Shown: positions 54,982-64,000 of the stretch, piece by piece
Layout of the letters: each line of letters begins with the position of its first letter
Numbering within the stretch: the first letter of the stretch is position 1
Source: Bacillota bacterium
GTDB taxonomy: Bacteria; Bacillota; Clostridia; Acetivibrionales; Acetivibrionaceae
Length of the DNA: 64,000 nucleotides
Reading direction: 5' to 3'
NCBI GenBank assembly: GCA_023398495.1
Contig: JAEWSG010000085.1
Location: forward strand, 1 to 64,000
Program-made: the position numbers and the translations under genes
The notes under the pieces: model-generated
The model's input: only the letters and a program-made list of their open reading frames with translations
What the model was told of the DNA's origin: nothing
The model's database searches: none

Positions 54982-55110
54982 AATATAATCCTCCTTCACA
55001 AGACTTCTATATATTTATTCGTTTTCCTATTGTTTTACTCATGTTATTGTTGCTATTATAGCATAATGGATACGTAAAAGTAAATTGTATTAAGTTCACA
55101 CCTTCTAAAT
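54982..55110. other. metA leader and promoter region
   Basis: AT-rich; contains CTATAATAGC on the minus strand (TATAAT near 55053-55058), a possible -10 for metA. No riboswitch or T-box structure recognised. Confidence 0.45.
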
Positions 55111-55225
55111 TAGTGCTTTTTAACATTACTAATTTCTAGTCTTTCATAATGTTAAAAATGCACTTCATCTGTTTGCCTCGCACGCTCTAGAAGTTATTTC
55201 TGTTACGAGGCATTAACAAAAAAGT
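55111..55225 (+). repeat. MITE-like element, divergent copy (family R1)
   Basis: TAGTGCTTTTTAACATTA (55111-55128) pairs with TAATGTTAAAAATGCACT (55147-55164), parallel to the palindromic half of 60442-60483. A second hairpin, GCCTCG/CGAGGC, follows at 55174-55210. Less conserved than the other two copies. Confidence 0.6.
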
Positions 55226-55373
55226 CTTTTAACTCTTACACTTTATTATAAATAAATATTCGGAAGCTTGCCCGAAGCTGTCGTTAATTCAGAAAAAACA
55301 TATTGAAACAAAAAACTTTTTCCGATATATAGAAAGTAAACTAAACACTAAATCTTTCCGGGAGGTTCTCCTA

Positions 55374-56885
55374 ATGAAACAAAAAACATTTATATTAAAT
55401 AACGAAAAAAAAGCCAATAAAATCACAACCTTAATTCTATTCTTTACCAATTTAGCTTATCCTGCTTTGATAATTCTTGGATTTCTTAAGGTTTTCGATT
55501 TTGATATGATAAAGCTTTATATTGTTTGTGCAATTGGAGCATTAGGCGCATCCACTCCGTTACTTCTGAGAAAGATTGGAATAGACAACACGCTGCTTAA
55601 ATACTATACCATAGCCATGTGTACAATTGTTGTCGGTATACTCAATATAAACTATCAGATAGGTATTTATATGGTCTTTCTCTTTCCTATTGGCTTAAGT
55701 TGTCTCTATTTTGACAAAAAGCTAACACTAACAACTTTAGTTTTAGGGATTTTAAATATGTCTATCTCGAACTACTTTCGAATCCATTCAGATCCCATTA
55801 ATGCCATGGATCCATTTGGCCGATACATTTCAATCACAGCAGGTTATATAATTGAGTTTATACTACTTTCGCTTATCTTTATAATGCTGGCAAAAAGAAC
55901 AAGAATTCTACTTGAAAGTTTGTCGGATTCAGAAGAACAATCATTAATTCTTAATAAACTAAAAGATGTTATGGGCCGTTCACAAAATGCATCTGCTGTA
56001 CTCGCCTGTTCTTTAAAACAGCTTTCTTCCACTATAGAAGAGACTACTGCTTCAAATGATAAAATCTTTCTAAATGCCGACAGCGTTTCATCCGGGTGCG
56101 AAAAGAATTTAAAATATATTGAAAGCACTAATTCGACTGTAGAAAACATTTCAAATGTATTAGAGTCTATCTCTTCCCAATCTCAGAAAATATCTCAAAT
56201 ATCTCAAAACACCTTTGCAGCTGCAGAAGAAAGTGAAAAAATCATTACAGATGCCGTAATTAATATGGAGGAAGTTGAATCATCCACTGTACAAAGTAGG
56301 TACCTGATAAACCATTTAGGTGAAAGTTCCGAAGAAATAGGAAGGATTATCGAAATTATAACAAATATAACAAAACAAACAAACCTTTTAGCACTAAACG
56401 CAGCTATAGAATCTGCAAAAGCTGGAGAGCACGGCAAAGGATTTGCAGTGGTATCCGATGAAATAAGGAAACTAGCTGAACAATCTACAAGTGCAACAAA
56501 AGATATTGCAAACCTAATAAAACAAATGCAATTGGATACCGAAAATGCCGTTTCATCTATAGACCAATGCTATTTGGGTCTAAAGTCGGGAATAGATCTG
56601 GTTAAAGCTGCAGGTAAATCTTTTGAAGATTTAAAAGCCCTTCAGAAAATAACTAACCAAGAAATTCAAAAAATCGCTCACTACAGTGAACAAACTTCTC
56701 AATATGGACACGAAATTGCAGAAGTCATTTCCAACACAAAATCAATCACATCACAGTCCTATGCTGAAATAAAATCAATTGCTTCTGCTACATCTTGCCA
56801 GGCTACGGCAATGCAACAAATATCCTCTTCCTTTGCCGTTATTGATAATATTGCCGAAGACCTTTTAAAACTAAGAGATGGTTGA
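55374..56885 (+). CDS. Methyl-accepting chemotaxis-like protein with multi-helix membrane sensor
   Basis: 503 residues, GGGAGG upstream. About six N-terminal membrane helices (~20-180) without an obvious extracellular loop domain or HAMP. The signalling coiled-coil includes the conserved hairpin tip NLLALNAAIESAKAGEHGKG and FAVVSDEIRKLAEQS. Such receptors may sense membrane state or intracellular cues. No chemotaxis operon is adjacent. The 298 bases downstream hold nothing recognised. Confidence 0.9.
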   Translation: MKQKTFILNNEKKANKITTLILFFTNLAYPALIILGFLKVFDFDMIKLYIVCAIGALGASTPLLLRKIGIDNTLLKYYTIAMCTIVVGILNINYQIGIYMVFLFPIGLSCLYFDKKLTLTTLVLGILNMSISNYFRIHSDPINAMDPFGRYISITAGYIIEFILLSLIFIMLAKRTRILLESLSDSEEQSLILNKLKDVMGRSQNASAVLACSLKQLSSTIEETTASNDKIFLNADSVSSGCEKNLKYIESTNSTVENISNVLESISSQSQKISQISQNTFAAAEESEKIITDAVINMEEVESSTVQSRYLINHLGESSEEIGRIIEIITNITKQTNLLALNAAIESAKAGEHGKGFAVVSDEIRKLAEQSTSATKDIANLIKQMQLDTENAVSSIDQCYLGLKSGIDLVKAAGKSFEDLKALQKITNQEIQKIAHYSEQTSQYGHEIAEVISNTKSITSQSYAEIKSIASATSCQATAMQQISSSFAVIDNIAEDLLKLRDG

Positions 56886-57183
56886 AATATTGTGCTGAAT
56901 TTTCACGTGTCATTGTAAAGGTTGTTCTTATTGTTTTAGTGTCAAACAATTCCATTGTAAGACCTTCACAAAAAGTCAGTATGCCTCGGCTTCAGGTTAT
57001 AAAAATTAGAGCTTAACGAAGAGATTTAGAGATAAATGAATATATTCTTAACTCATATTATTTTAATATGAATGCTTAACAGATTTGATATTAGCAAATT
57101 CTGTATACGCATAGTATAATTATATATAGATTAAAGAGCTACGCTCTATAATTAAATTTATTAAACTGGGGAGGATTTATTTA

Positions 57184-57528
57184 ATGCAAAATGTATTTAT
57201 AAGTATCTTAGTTTATATCTTCACATCATTATGCTTGAGTATAATTGCAGGAAAACTGGGGCAAGGAGAACTTGCATTTATGGCATGGATTCCCATACTC
57301 AATCTATACATTATTGTTAAACTAGCTGATTTTAGCGGATTTACTTTATTGATTTTTTTTATACCGTTTGTAAATTACATTTATTTAGCCTACTGTTTAA
57401 TGAGAATAACTGCGTTCCTCGATAGAAATCCATTATTAGGCCTATTAATGTTTGTACATGTTTTAAATCTTATCCTATTAGGGTATCTGGCGTTTACAGA
57501 TAAAAAATCACCCGGAAGCCTGGTATAA
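57184..57528 (+). CDS. Small multi-pass membrane protein (DUF5684-like)
   Basis: 114 residues with three or four helices and GGGGAGG before the ATG. The segment MAWIPILNLYIIVKLADFSGFTLL resembles the DUF5684 membrane family, which is of unknown function. It is monocistronic with a strong terminator 28 bases after its stop. Confidence 0.7.
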   Translation: MQNVFISILVYIFTSLCLSIIAGKLGQGELAFMAWIPILNLYIIVKLADFSGFTLLIFFIPFVNYIYLAYCLMRITAFLDRNPLLGLLMFVHVLNLILLGYLAFTDKKSPGSLV

Positions 57529-57555
57529 AATATTTGACTTCAATATGTATAATGA

Positions 57556-57605
57556 GAAACAACATAGACTATATTTTTTGAAACAGTCTGTGTTGTTTCT
57601 TTTAC
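57556..57605 (+). terminator. Terminator of the small membrane protein
   Basis: 15-bp stem GAAACAACATAGACT with AGTCTGTGTTGTTTC (one G.T pair), followed by TTTTACTTTTT. Confidence 0.92.
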
Positions 57606-57774
57606 TTTTTCAAACAATAGAATTATCCATTTTCTCACAGAATTACTCCATCTGTTTCAATATGGAGCATAATTGTATAGCTGCATTAAACCATAATTAT
57701 ACAGATAATGCGAAGCACAAGATTAACAGGATTAAATTTAATGACCGTTTTTAATGGTTTATCAATAAAACAAC

Positions 57775-57813
57775 AAAGGCTATAGTGCAGCTCAAGCCTG
57801 TCCCATAGCCTTT
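57775..57813 (-). terminator. Terminator of the M6 protease gene
   Basis: AAAGGCTAT/ATAGCCTTT stem (57775-57783 with 57805-57813) followed by T-rich sequence on the minus strand; 33 bases after the protease stop. Confidence 0.82.
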
Positions 57814-57846
57814 ATTATGCTTTTCAACTAATTCAGGGTACTGACA

Positions 57847-60135
57847 TCAGTTTTGCATTGTAAAACTGTCTATATTTCCAAGCAGATACAATCTCATTAA
57901 AGCAAAGTCAATTGAGTTGAACCCTCCATCTCTGTTGACATCGGCAGCAAGCATCCCTGAAGGATGTGGAAAGTCCGCAATCATACTGAGCAGTTTTGTT
58001 CTCATATATGCAAAGTCAACAGAGTTTACCGCTCCATCACCATTTACATCACCATATATGATAACCACTTCGGTTGGTGTAGGTGTAGGCGTTATAGTTG
58101 GTGTAGGCGTTGGTGTAGGAATTCTTGTCGGTGTAGGAGTTATAGTTGGTGTAGGAATTCTTGTCGGTGTAGGAGTTGCAGTAGGCGTAGGATTAGTGGC
58201 AGGTATGAATTCCATCCAGTTTATATCAAATAGAGACCCTGTTCCTCCAGTAAACTTGATATATAAATCATGCACTCCTTTTACACCTTGTAGTCCTGCA
58301 TTTAATGTCGACCAAGTAGTCCAACTTCCGGTAGAGGATACCTTACATGTTCCGACTATTTCCCCGCTTAAAGAATCAATTCTCAATTCCATACTTCCGC
58401 CAGCTGTTGCAGAGGCAACTCTCATGTTGACTGCCGATGCACCAGTTCCAAAATCAATATTTTTATATACAACATAATCTCCATTATCAATCCAGCCGAC
58501 GTAACTTCCCCCTTCAGAACAAGTTGAAGTTTGAATACCGTTTGCTTCACTGTAGCTTTCTGCTTCAATTCTAGTAAAAGCTGAAATTTTGGTAGGAACA
58601 ACATTATCACCATTATTGAGTTTAAAGGTTATAGTATTTCCGATTGGCCCTATTTCTGTAATACTAAATCCAGATGATTGACCGTTCCACCATTTCGAAT
58701 TTGGAAGAGTTTTATCGGTAAAAGCATTTCTGTACCCTGCATAGAAAAAGTCTCCCGCATCCCCGGTATTAACATTCCTTTCCATATCAAACCTTCCGTC
58801 TGCTTGTTCTATTGAGGTTTTATAATGTCTGGAAGCAGTCATATCCTGCCAATTATTGTTACCATTTTTATCAATGTGCCAGACCACTAAACCTTCACCA
58901 GGGAATTTGGACCATTTCCCAGTCCTTCTTACGTTTTCTACAATAAACATTTCGTTGGAGTTTTGTGGATTGATATACCCGAACACATCCATTGTATTTG
59001 CAGGTACAGTCACTGTAGAACCATCAGGAAGGTTATTTAACCACTTGATTTCATACCATCTGCTAAGAACACATCTTGAATATGGGTTAGGTACACCCTC
59101 GTTGAATTTACCGATTACTTTGGAATCCTCCTCATAATCATAGTAATCAGGCCACCCCAAGATCATATGCTCACATTCATGCGTAATTGTACTAATCCTG
59201 GGTTTTGATCCTATATTAGAAAACTGATAAGCAGAAACATAAGCACCATTCAAATCAAAACTACGCATCGATGTTGAGTGAGGCCACAAGCCATTAGCCC
59301 AGCCAGCTTCCGGTGCACCAGCATAAATAAACGAAACTGCTCTTATTCTCTTATTGGAGTCTTTGGTCAGCTTTGATGGGTTAAAACCTGTTCCTTTGAG
59401 CCAGTTAAGGGTCTCATTACGTAATTCCGTTGAACCGGTATAGCCTTCTCCCGAGTCATAATGACTTTTATTATATTTAGCAGTATAAAATCCTACTACC
59501 TCGTTTGTGAACGTGACCTTTCCCCCGGATATATCATAAAAATGATCATATACAGAACCAGTTCCAGGGTTATTAAGCGTTGCTATTATCTGGTCCTTAG
59601 TCACAGCACTTTTTTGGTCAGGAAAGTCAATGAGTATTACCAAGCCTACGTAAGTTTGAGGTGGTGCTGTCTGAAACGGTGGAATTTCCACATTATATGC
59701 AGGAGCAAACTGTGGAGCAGGAGTTGTTATAGGTTCCTCTACGGATATTTCTTTCTTTTTTGAATCAATGTTTTTTCGAACAATGCTTTTTTGTTCGTAC
59801 AGGCCTTTTTCAATTCCCAGTTGAGATGCCTTTTTAGAGGCAAGTGGTGCACCTCTGTATATTTCATTAGTAGCAACAAATTTACCGTTTTTATCAACCT
59901 TTGCGTAACAAATAGAACCAGCATCATTTCTGACTAATGAATACCCGTCAAGACTTTCAACCCTCTGATAAAATTCATCGCCATAAACTCTTACTTCAAC
60001 CTTTGAACCATCCGGCTGGTTAAAGTGATAGGTTTCACCTTTAATCGGATGTGCAAAGGAAATACTGCTCATTACAAAAAGCAGTATTGAAACAAAGACA
60101 GCACTTACTAATACTTTTAAAATCCCCTTTAACAT
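57847..60135 (-). CDS. Secreted M6 metalloprotease with CBM6 and type-I dockerin
   Basis: 762 residues. Signal peptide 1-28, propeptide ~30-150, M6 catalytic domain ~160-505 with zinc site HECEHMILGWPD (HExxH at 319-323). A CBM6-type module covers ~520-645 (IEAESYSEANGIQT, GWIDNGDYVVY). A Pro-Thr linker (~648-689) leads to a type-I dockerin (~693-755) with two intact calcium loops (DVNGDGAVNSVDF and DVNRDGGFNSIDF). The dockerin marks it as a cellulosome component; M6 enzymes degrade extracellular proteins. Recognition pair Ser-Val/Ser-Ile at positions 10-11 of the loops. Confidence 0.94.
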   Translation of the reverse strand: MLKGILKVLVSAVFVSILLFVMSSISFAHPIKGETYHFNQPDGSKVEVRVYGDEFYQRVESLDGYSLVRNDAGSICYAKVDKNGKFVATNEIYRGAPLASKKASQLGIEKGLYEQKSIVRKNIDSKKKEISVEEPITTPAPQFAPAYNVEIPPFQTAPPQTYVGLVILIDFPDQKSAVTKDQIIATLNNPGTGSVYDHFYDISGGKVTFTNEVVGFYTAKYNKSHYDSGEGYTGSTELRNETLNWLKGTGFNPSKLTKDSNKRIRAVSFIYAGAPEAGWANGLWPHSTSMRSFDLNGAYVSAYQFSNIGSKPRISTITHECEHMILGWPDYYDYEEDSKVIGKFNEGVPNPYSRCVLSRWYEIKWLNNLPDGSTVTVPANTMDVFGYINPQNSNEMFIVENVRRTGKWSKFPGEGLVVWHIDKNGNNNWQDMTASRHYKTSIEQADGRFDMERNVNTGDAGDFFYAGYRNAFTDKTLPNSKWWNGQSSGFSITEIGPIGNTITFKLNNGDNVVPTKISAFTRIEAESYSEANGIQTSTCSEGGSYVGWIDNGDYVVYKNIDFGTGASAVNMRVASATAGGSMELRIDSLSGEIVGTCKVSSTGSWTTWSTLNAGLQGVKGVHDLYIKFTGGTGSLFDINWMEFIPATNPTPTATPTPTRIPTPTITPTPTRIPTPTPTPTITPTPTPTEVVIIYGDVNGDGAVNSVDFAYMRTKLLSMIADFPHPSGMLAADVNRDGGFNSIDFALMRLYLLGNIDSFTMQN
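58075..58195 (-). repeat. Tandem repeats encoding the Pro-Thr linker
   Basis: Imperfect repeats of a GGTGTAGGNNTT-type unit (plus strand) within the protease gene. A longer unit, GTTATAGTTGGTGTAGG plus AATTCTTGTCGGTGTAGG, occurs twice. The tract is prone to slippage, so linker length may vary between strains. Confidence 0.8.
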
Positions 60136-60197
60136 AATACTCTCCTCCTAACTAATATTTAAAATGAAATTAATATAAGCCGATAGTTTTCTATATT

Positions 60198-60293
60198 TAG
60201 GTACCATTAAAATATAAGTTTCTACTCTGAATAGCTAAAAAGCCTGATTAGATGATGTTTTCAAAAGATGAGAATGAAAAATTATTTTTTCGT
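60198..60293 (-). repeat. Dispersed ~100-nt repeat, copy C (family R2)
   Basis: Reverse complement relative to copies A and B; CAGAGTAGAAACTTATATTTTA is shared almost exactly with 54020-54042. It lies upstream of the protease gene. Confidence 0.68.
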
Positions 60294-60362
60294 TTTCTTT
60301 TAATATATTCGAAAGAATTTTTTTTTTCAGTTCGTAGTTTTCTATTTTTTTAAAGAATTATT

Positions 60363-60408
60363 AAAAACAGAAGATTTAAGGAGTGTAATCCTTAAATCTT
60401 CTGTTTTT
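60363..60408. terminator. Terminator of the giant surface protein gene
   Basis: Perfect 20-bp stem (60363-60382 with 60389-60408) with a 6-base loop. T5 follows on the minus strand. It lies about 150 bases beyond the surface-protein stop, with the MITE in between. Confidence 0.9.
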
Positions 60409-60441
60409 TGTTAACCCTTTACATCCTTATTCCAAATTCAA

Positions 60442-60558
60442 CTAGTGCTTTTGAACATAATTCATTTCTAGAAATGAATTATGCAAAATGCACATCCTAT
60501 GTTTTTTGCTGATTAGCAAAAGTAAATTCTAGAATTTACTTTTGTTAATCAGCACTAG
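60442..60558 (+). repeat. MITE-like element, complete copy (family R1)
   Basis: 117 bp with terminal inverted repeats CTAGTGCT (60442-60449) and AGCACTAG (60551-60558). Inside are the perfect 28-bp palindrome 60456-60483 and a near-perfect 46-nt palindrome 60508-60553. No coding capacity. Its right end overlaps the stop codon of the next gene. Confidence 0.82.
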
Positions 60559-63500
60559 CTTATATCAATAACCCATATTATAACATTACACTTCTCCTCA
60601 AACATGCTGTCATAGGTTGAAACAGCACTAATATCAACTGTGCCTTCTTTACCTGTTGAAGTCACTTCAGCTTCCCAGCACCCATTCATAGAAGATGGTA
60701 TTGGCGTAACTATTGCAACCGTTTCATCTGAGGATACCCAATTCACTGTTTGAGGTGCATATTCAGGAGATACTGAAGTAACCTTTATCCTCATAGTTTT
60801 TCCAATTGGAAGAATAGCTTTGTCTTTATCCAGAGTAATTTCAATAACTTCTCCCAAGGTGCTTAAATTATTACCAATGTACTCTCTCGGAATGCCTTCA
60901 GGGTCATTATAGGCTATCTTGAATCCCTCAAAATTCTTTAACCCTGCAGTATTATACTTTATTTTAATGTCTAAAGGAGGGATGGACGATGTATCAAGTT
61001 GATAATCTCTTGAGTCTATGCTTAAACTATTCAACTTTAATTTTAAATCATTTATTGTTCCTGTAACGGTATATATTCCATTTTTCTCTGTTATTGTAAA
61101 CCCGCTTGGGACACTTGTAACTGACACTCCTTCAGGAAATGTCTGCGTAAATAATGCCGAACCGATATTTATCGTATCAATTATTTCTCCGCTGATTTTC
61201 ATATATATTTCGTATAATTCATTAGCGGATTTTGCTCTGTAAAAATGTTTCGAATTATCTTCCACCATATCCGCATTACTTGATATAGCTATATTCTCTA
61301 AGAGTTCACATTCTTCATCATTAACAGAAAAACCAATAATATGTGATTTTACACCTATACCTGATAATAGCTTGCCAAATGTCGTTGCATACAGCATATT
61401 TCTTCCATCAGGATCAAAACCCGATTTATACCATCTTTCTAAATCTTTGTCAATAATTCCTGGCCCCATTTCATACTCACTTGTATTTGCACTGTTTAAA
61501 GAATAGGAAGTTGATACCCCATCTGTCATTAATACAACATACTTATCATTCGGTGAATCTTTAAGCATCCAATAAGCTACCCGCATTGCATCACCAATAT
61601 TAGTATGATCCTTTGGCTTGAGCTTATTTATATGGTTCTGTAAAGCCGCTTCATTTACAGCTGTACCATCAGCATTTAAGCTCAGCATTGATACAGGAGA
61701 AAAAATGGTGTTAGTATAATTCTCTATAGAAATCATACCTATATTCGTATTAGTCCCTCTGAACTTTTCTACAAACTGGCTGGCTGCTTGTTTAGCTATA
61801 GTAATTCTTTTCTCCTCAACATTATAATTTATTTGACCTCTTAAATCGGTACCCATACTACCTGACTCATCAAAAATTAGAATTATATCTTTAGGTTTTG
61901 ATGTAAAACTTACATTGTCACCTGAAAAATTATAATTGAGAGTTACATCTTGTTTTAATAATACCCTTGAAATATCCCTATCTGCTGTCACACTACCTTT
62001 AACCAATTCCTTTCCATCATAAGGATTTTCAATTACAGGCACAGGTAGACCTTTAGCTGCGATTTCAGATATTTGCATTTGACTTAACTCCCTATCAAAA
62101 ACCCTAATCTCGTCTAAAACCCCTTTTAGAGAGTTTGTACTGCTGCCTATTGTACTCATCGGACAAAATATAGGATTTGGGTTTGCACCAATAAATTCTC
62201 CATCAATGTACAGTGAAACTCCTGCACTGGTTCCTACCATAGTTAGATTAACCCAGTTGCTTTGAATACCTGAAGTAATTGGAATAGAATAATTAAAATA
62301 GTAATTTTTATTTCTAATGACGTCAGTAAAACCGATTTTTCTGCCACCTCCATACTGTTCAAGCATAAGTTCATAATTAGGAGATGCTAACAACACCGCA
62401 CCTGGATTTGCCGTATCTTCCCGCTTGACCCAGAATGAAGCCGTCCATGGGTACGGAATATCTTTCTTATTTATATTTATATAATCATTATTTCCGTCAA
62501 ATCTGATAGCTTTGCCAAATTTACCGTTTACCTCCCATTTTGGAGCCATACTTGAAGTACCAAGTGTTATATTGTTATTGCTATATGCGTCTTTTAATAC
62601 TGTGCCTAAACCCTCATCTGCCTTCCAATATCCTCCTTCATTGCTCATCACCTGAACTTCAGTATATATATTACTCGATGATAGATTACTTCCGCTTGAC
62701 CATAATCTAACATATCTTGCTTTTATGGTATCAAAAACAATCTCTTTACCGTTTTTGTCTTCAATGTACTCCGAATCTTGCCCTTCTCCTTGTCCGGCGT
62801 CGTTGTTCTTATCAGTATTAAACACAGTAGATACACCACTTTTAAATGTAGGGTCATTTGAAAGCTGGATAATTACATCTCTGAATATCCTTGGGTATTG
62901 TGGAGAGTCCCCAAAATAATGCCACAATTTAATTCTATTGACATTATAAGCTTGCCCAAGATCAATTTGCATCCACTGTGTGCCACTACCACCTAATCTT
63001 GTAAACCTTGAAGCATCGCTGCTTACTCCGTCATTTGCCAATTCAGGGGATGTATTTCCCCCACAACTGAAAGTAATTGCTTTTGACAAAGCCAGATTAG
63101 TTGATGCCGAAGAAGAAAGTGAAGGTGTATAACTCATGTAGTCCAAATTTACAGAACCAAGGTCATCAGGCTCATAAACAAAGGATATTTTATTAGCACC
63201 TGCCACCAAAGGTAAAGTTACAAAACTATCGCCGAAATAGTCCCAAGTTGGCATGTTTTTAAAGTATATTTTTTGTATTTTTGTGTCATTTGCATATACT
63301 GTGAGGCTGCTGGTATTTCCAGATGAATTAGCATATCGGATTCTAAAGTCATAGTTTCCGGTTGAAGGAACTTTAAAAAGGATTTCTGAAGCTGCCCCAA
63401 CTTTTCCTATTGCCTCGGCATACCCATAGCCAGAGTACACATATGCTGCATTATTGAAGAAAGCACCACCAGTTAGCCCGGAGTTTTCTACTTCAATAAT

Positions 63501-64000
63501 GTTTGAGCTTTTAGAAGGTAAACCTGATAAATAATTATTTTTAATATCATTTGAACTTAAAGCATAACTGTAAATATTAAAATCATCAATAGCTCCATCC
63601 AGGTATGAATCTGCAGAATACTGGGATTTTCCTATGTAGTTGAGATTAGTATTACCAAGATCAGAAGGATTTAATGTAATGTTATTATTTTCACCAACCT
63701 TTATACCGTTTACGTATAATGTACCCACATTCCCCGAAAGCGTAACCACTACATGCTGCCAAGATCCAATAGCAAGCGGACCGCTCGCATCAATTGACTG
63801 GTCACCTTCGCTTCCATTGGTAATATTAAATCTTAGAGTATTTAGATGTGTTTTAGTGGCAAGAAACATACATGCTGTTGTTCCTGTTCCAAAATCAAAG
63901 ATTCTGCTCCAGTTTCCTAAAGTATCAAGTTTAACCCATGTTGATATTGTAAAATCATTTAATGTACTAACTATTCCTTCCGGTAAGCTTGCATATTGAT
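60555..64000 (-). CDS. Giant surface protein: LamG, CBM, discoidin, LamG, VWA and Ig-like modules (5' end outside window)
   Basis: At least 1148 residues; the frame stays open to the right edge (DFTISTWVKL beyond the first internal methionine), so the N-terminus is missing. In order: a concanavalin-type LamG domain, a CBM6/35-like domain (VPSTGNYDFRIRYAN), an F5/8 discoidin-like domain (WMQIDLGQAYNVNRIKLW), a second LamG (TASFWVKRED), a VWA domain with MIDAS motif DESGSMG near 61850-61875, and a C-terminal Big_2-like Ig fold. Probably adhesion or carbohydrate-surface binding. No anchor at the C-terminus. The TAG stop is supplied by the end of a MITE, so the protein may be shortened. Confidence 0.85.
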   Translation of the reverse strand, partial: QYASLPEGIVSTLNDFTISTWVKLDTLGNWSRIFDFGTGTTACMFLATKTHLNTLRFNITNGSEGDQSIDASGPLAIGSWQHVVVTLSGNVGTLYVNGIKVGENNNITLNPSDLGNTNLNYIGKSQYSADSYLDGAIDDFNIYSYALSSNDIKNNYLSGLPSKSSNIIEVENSGLTGGAFFNNAAYVYSGYGYAEAIGKVGAASEILFKVPSTGNYDFRIRYANSSGNTSSLTVYANDTKIQKIYFKNMPTWDYFGDSFVTLPLVAGANKISFVYEPDDLGSVNLDYMSYTPSLSSSASTNLALSKAITFSCGGNTSPELANDGVSSDASRFTRLGGSGTQWMQIDLGQAYNVNRIKLWHYFGDSPQYPRIFRDVIIQLSNDPTFKSGVSTVFNTDKNNDAGQGEGQDSEYIEDKNGKEIVFDTIKARYVRLWSSGSNLSSSNIYTEVQVMSNEGGYWKADEGLGTVLKDAYSNNNITLGTSSMAPKWEVNGKFGKAIRFDGNNDYININKKDIPYPWTASFWVKREDTANPGAVLLASPNYELMLEQYGGGRKIGFTDVIRNKNYYFNYSIPITSGIQSNWVNLTMVGTSAGVSLYIDGEFIGANPNPIFCPMSTIGSSTNSLKGVLDEIRVFDRELSQMQISEIAAKGLPVPVIENPYDGKELVKGSVTADRDISRVLLKQDVTLNYNFSGDNVSFTSKPKDIILIFDESGSMGTDLRGQINYNVEEKRITIAKQAASQFVEKFRGTNTNIGMISIENYTNTIFSPVSMLSLNADGTAVNEAALQNHINKLKPKDHTNIGDAMRVAYWMLKDSPNDKYVVLMTDGVSTSYSLNSANTSEYEMGPGIIDKDLERWYKSGFDPDGRNMLYATTFGKLLSGIGVKSHIIGFSVNDEECELLENIAISSNADMVEDNSKHFYRAKSANELYEIYMKISGEIIDTINIGSALFTQTFPEGVSVTSVPSGFTITEKNGIYTVTGTINDLKLKLNSLSIDSRDYQLDTSSIPPLDIKIKYNTAGLKNFEGFKIAYNDPEGIPREYIGNNLSTLGEVIEITLDKDKAILPIGKTMRIKVTSVSPEYAPQTVNWVSSDETVAIVTPIPSSMNGCWEAEVTSTGKEGTVDISAVSTYDSMFEEKCNVIIWVIDIS

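Noticed and set aside
54982..55373. Possible SAM riboswitch or T-box before metA
   Set aside because: No T-box or SAM-aptamer consensus sequences visible; the hairpins there match the MITE-like family.
57545..57754. 69-codon frame after the small membrane protein
   Set aside because: Its start lies inside the terminator stem; no family resemblance.
58075..58195. Short regular repeats that could suggest a CRISPR array
   Set aside because: Repeats are coding, imperfect and without spacers; they encode the Pro-Thr linker of the M6 protease.
57917..58477. 186-codon open frame opposite the protease linker
   Set aside because: Gly/Val-rich repeats simply reflect the reverse strand of the Pro-Thr linker repeats.

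Overview
The window comes from a low-GC, spore-forming, anaerobic clostridium. It carries spoIIGA, sigE and sigG, the SCIFF peptide pair, and a clostridial division cluster. Three secreted proteins carry dockerins or cohesins, which points to a cellulosome-producing member of the Acetivibrio/Hungateiclostridium/Pseudobacteroides group. The species assignment is inference from these gene families; no marker gene such as rRNA is present.

Layout. 1-9.9 kb (minus strand): the 5' end of a group II intron behind the secF terminator, secDF, an HD hydrolase, the SCIFF peptide and its radical SAM maturase, rluD, lspA, a lipoprotein substrate-binding protein, a pgeF-type protein and a PilZ protein. 10-18.6 kb: a ferredoxin-type aldo/keto reductase, an aldose-epimerase-like protein, a FIST sensor protein, glnS, gtrA, an unusual IMP dehydrogenase and an SDR. 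18.6-22 kb: a membrane-anchored LRR protein and a small scaffoldin with two type-I cohesins and an X-dockerin. 22-27.8 kb: an HD protein, two small uncharacterised proteins, a membrane glycosyltransferase-like protein and a Maf-like (DUF115) protein. 27.8-36.9 kb: nrdR, ylmC, sigG, sigE, spoIIGA, ftsZ, ftsA, sbp, ftsQ and a decayed murA. 37-39.2 kb: murT and gatD.

39.6-43.7 kb holds a 1370-residue xylanase (three CBM22, GH10, two CBM9, X module, type-II dockerin). 44-47 kb is the vitamin B6 locus pdxST with a divergent MocR-type pdxR. 47.3-55 kb is a cysteine/methionine locus: cysK, two gamma-family PLP enzymes, larE, metY, two Rrf2 regulators and metA. Promoters of several of these share a motif. 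55-57.5 kb has an MCP-like receptor and a small membrane protein. 57.8-64 kb has a dockerin-bearing M6 protease with CBM6, and a giant VWA/LamG/discoidin surface protein that runs off the right edge.

Intergenic DNA is rich in short dispersed repeats. I distinguish at least six families: a palindromic MITE-like element (3 copies), a ~100-nt element (3 copies), a ~100-150-nt stem-loop element (2), a GGGACAGGTACC-type REP palindrome (2), a ~40-nt element (2) and a cruciform-like element (1 full, 1 partial). One MITE copy supplies the stop codon of the giant surface protein.

The most interesting points are the mini-scaffoldin and the xylanase sharing a CipA-like X-DocII dyad, the Tritrichomonas-type IMP dehydrogenase, the murA remnant, the spoIIGA control region with a 21-bp promoter spacer and paired Spo0A-like boxes, and larE inside a Cys/Met operon. 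No CRISPR array, tRNA or rRNA gene was recognised.
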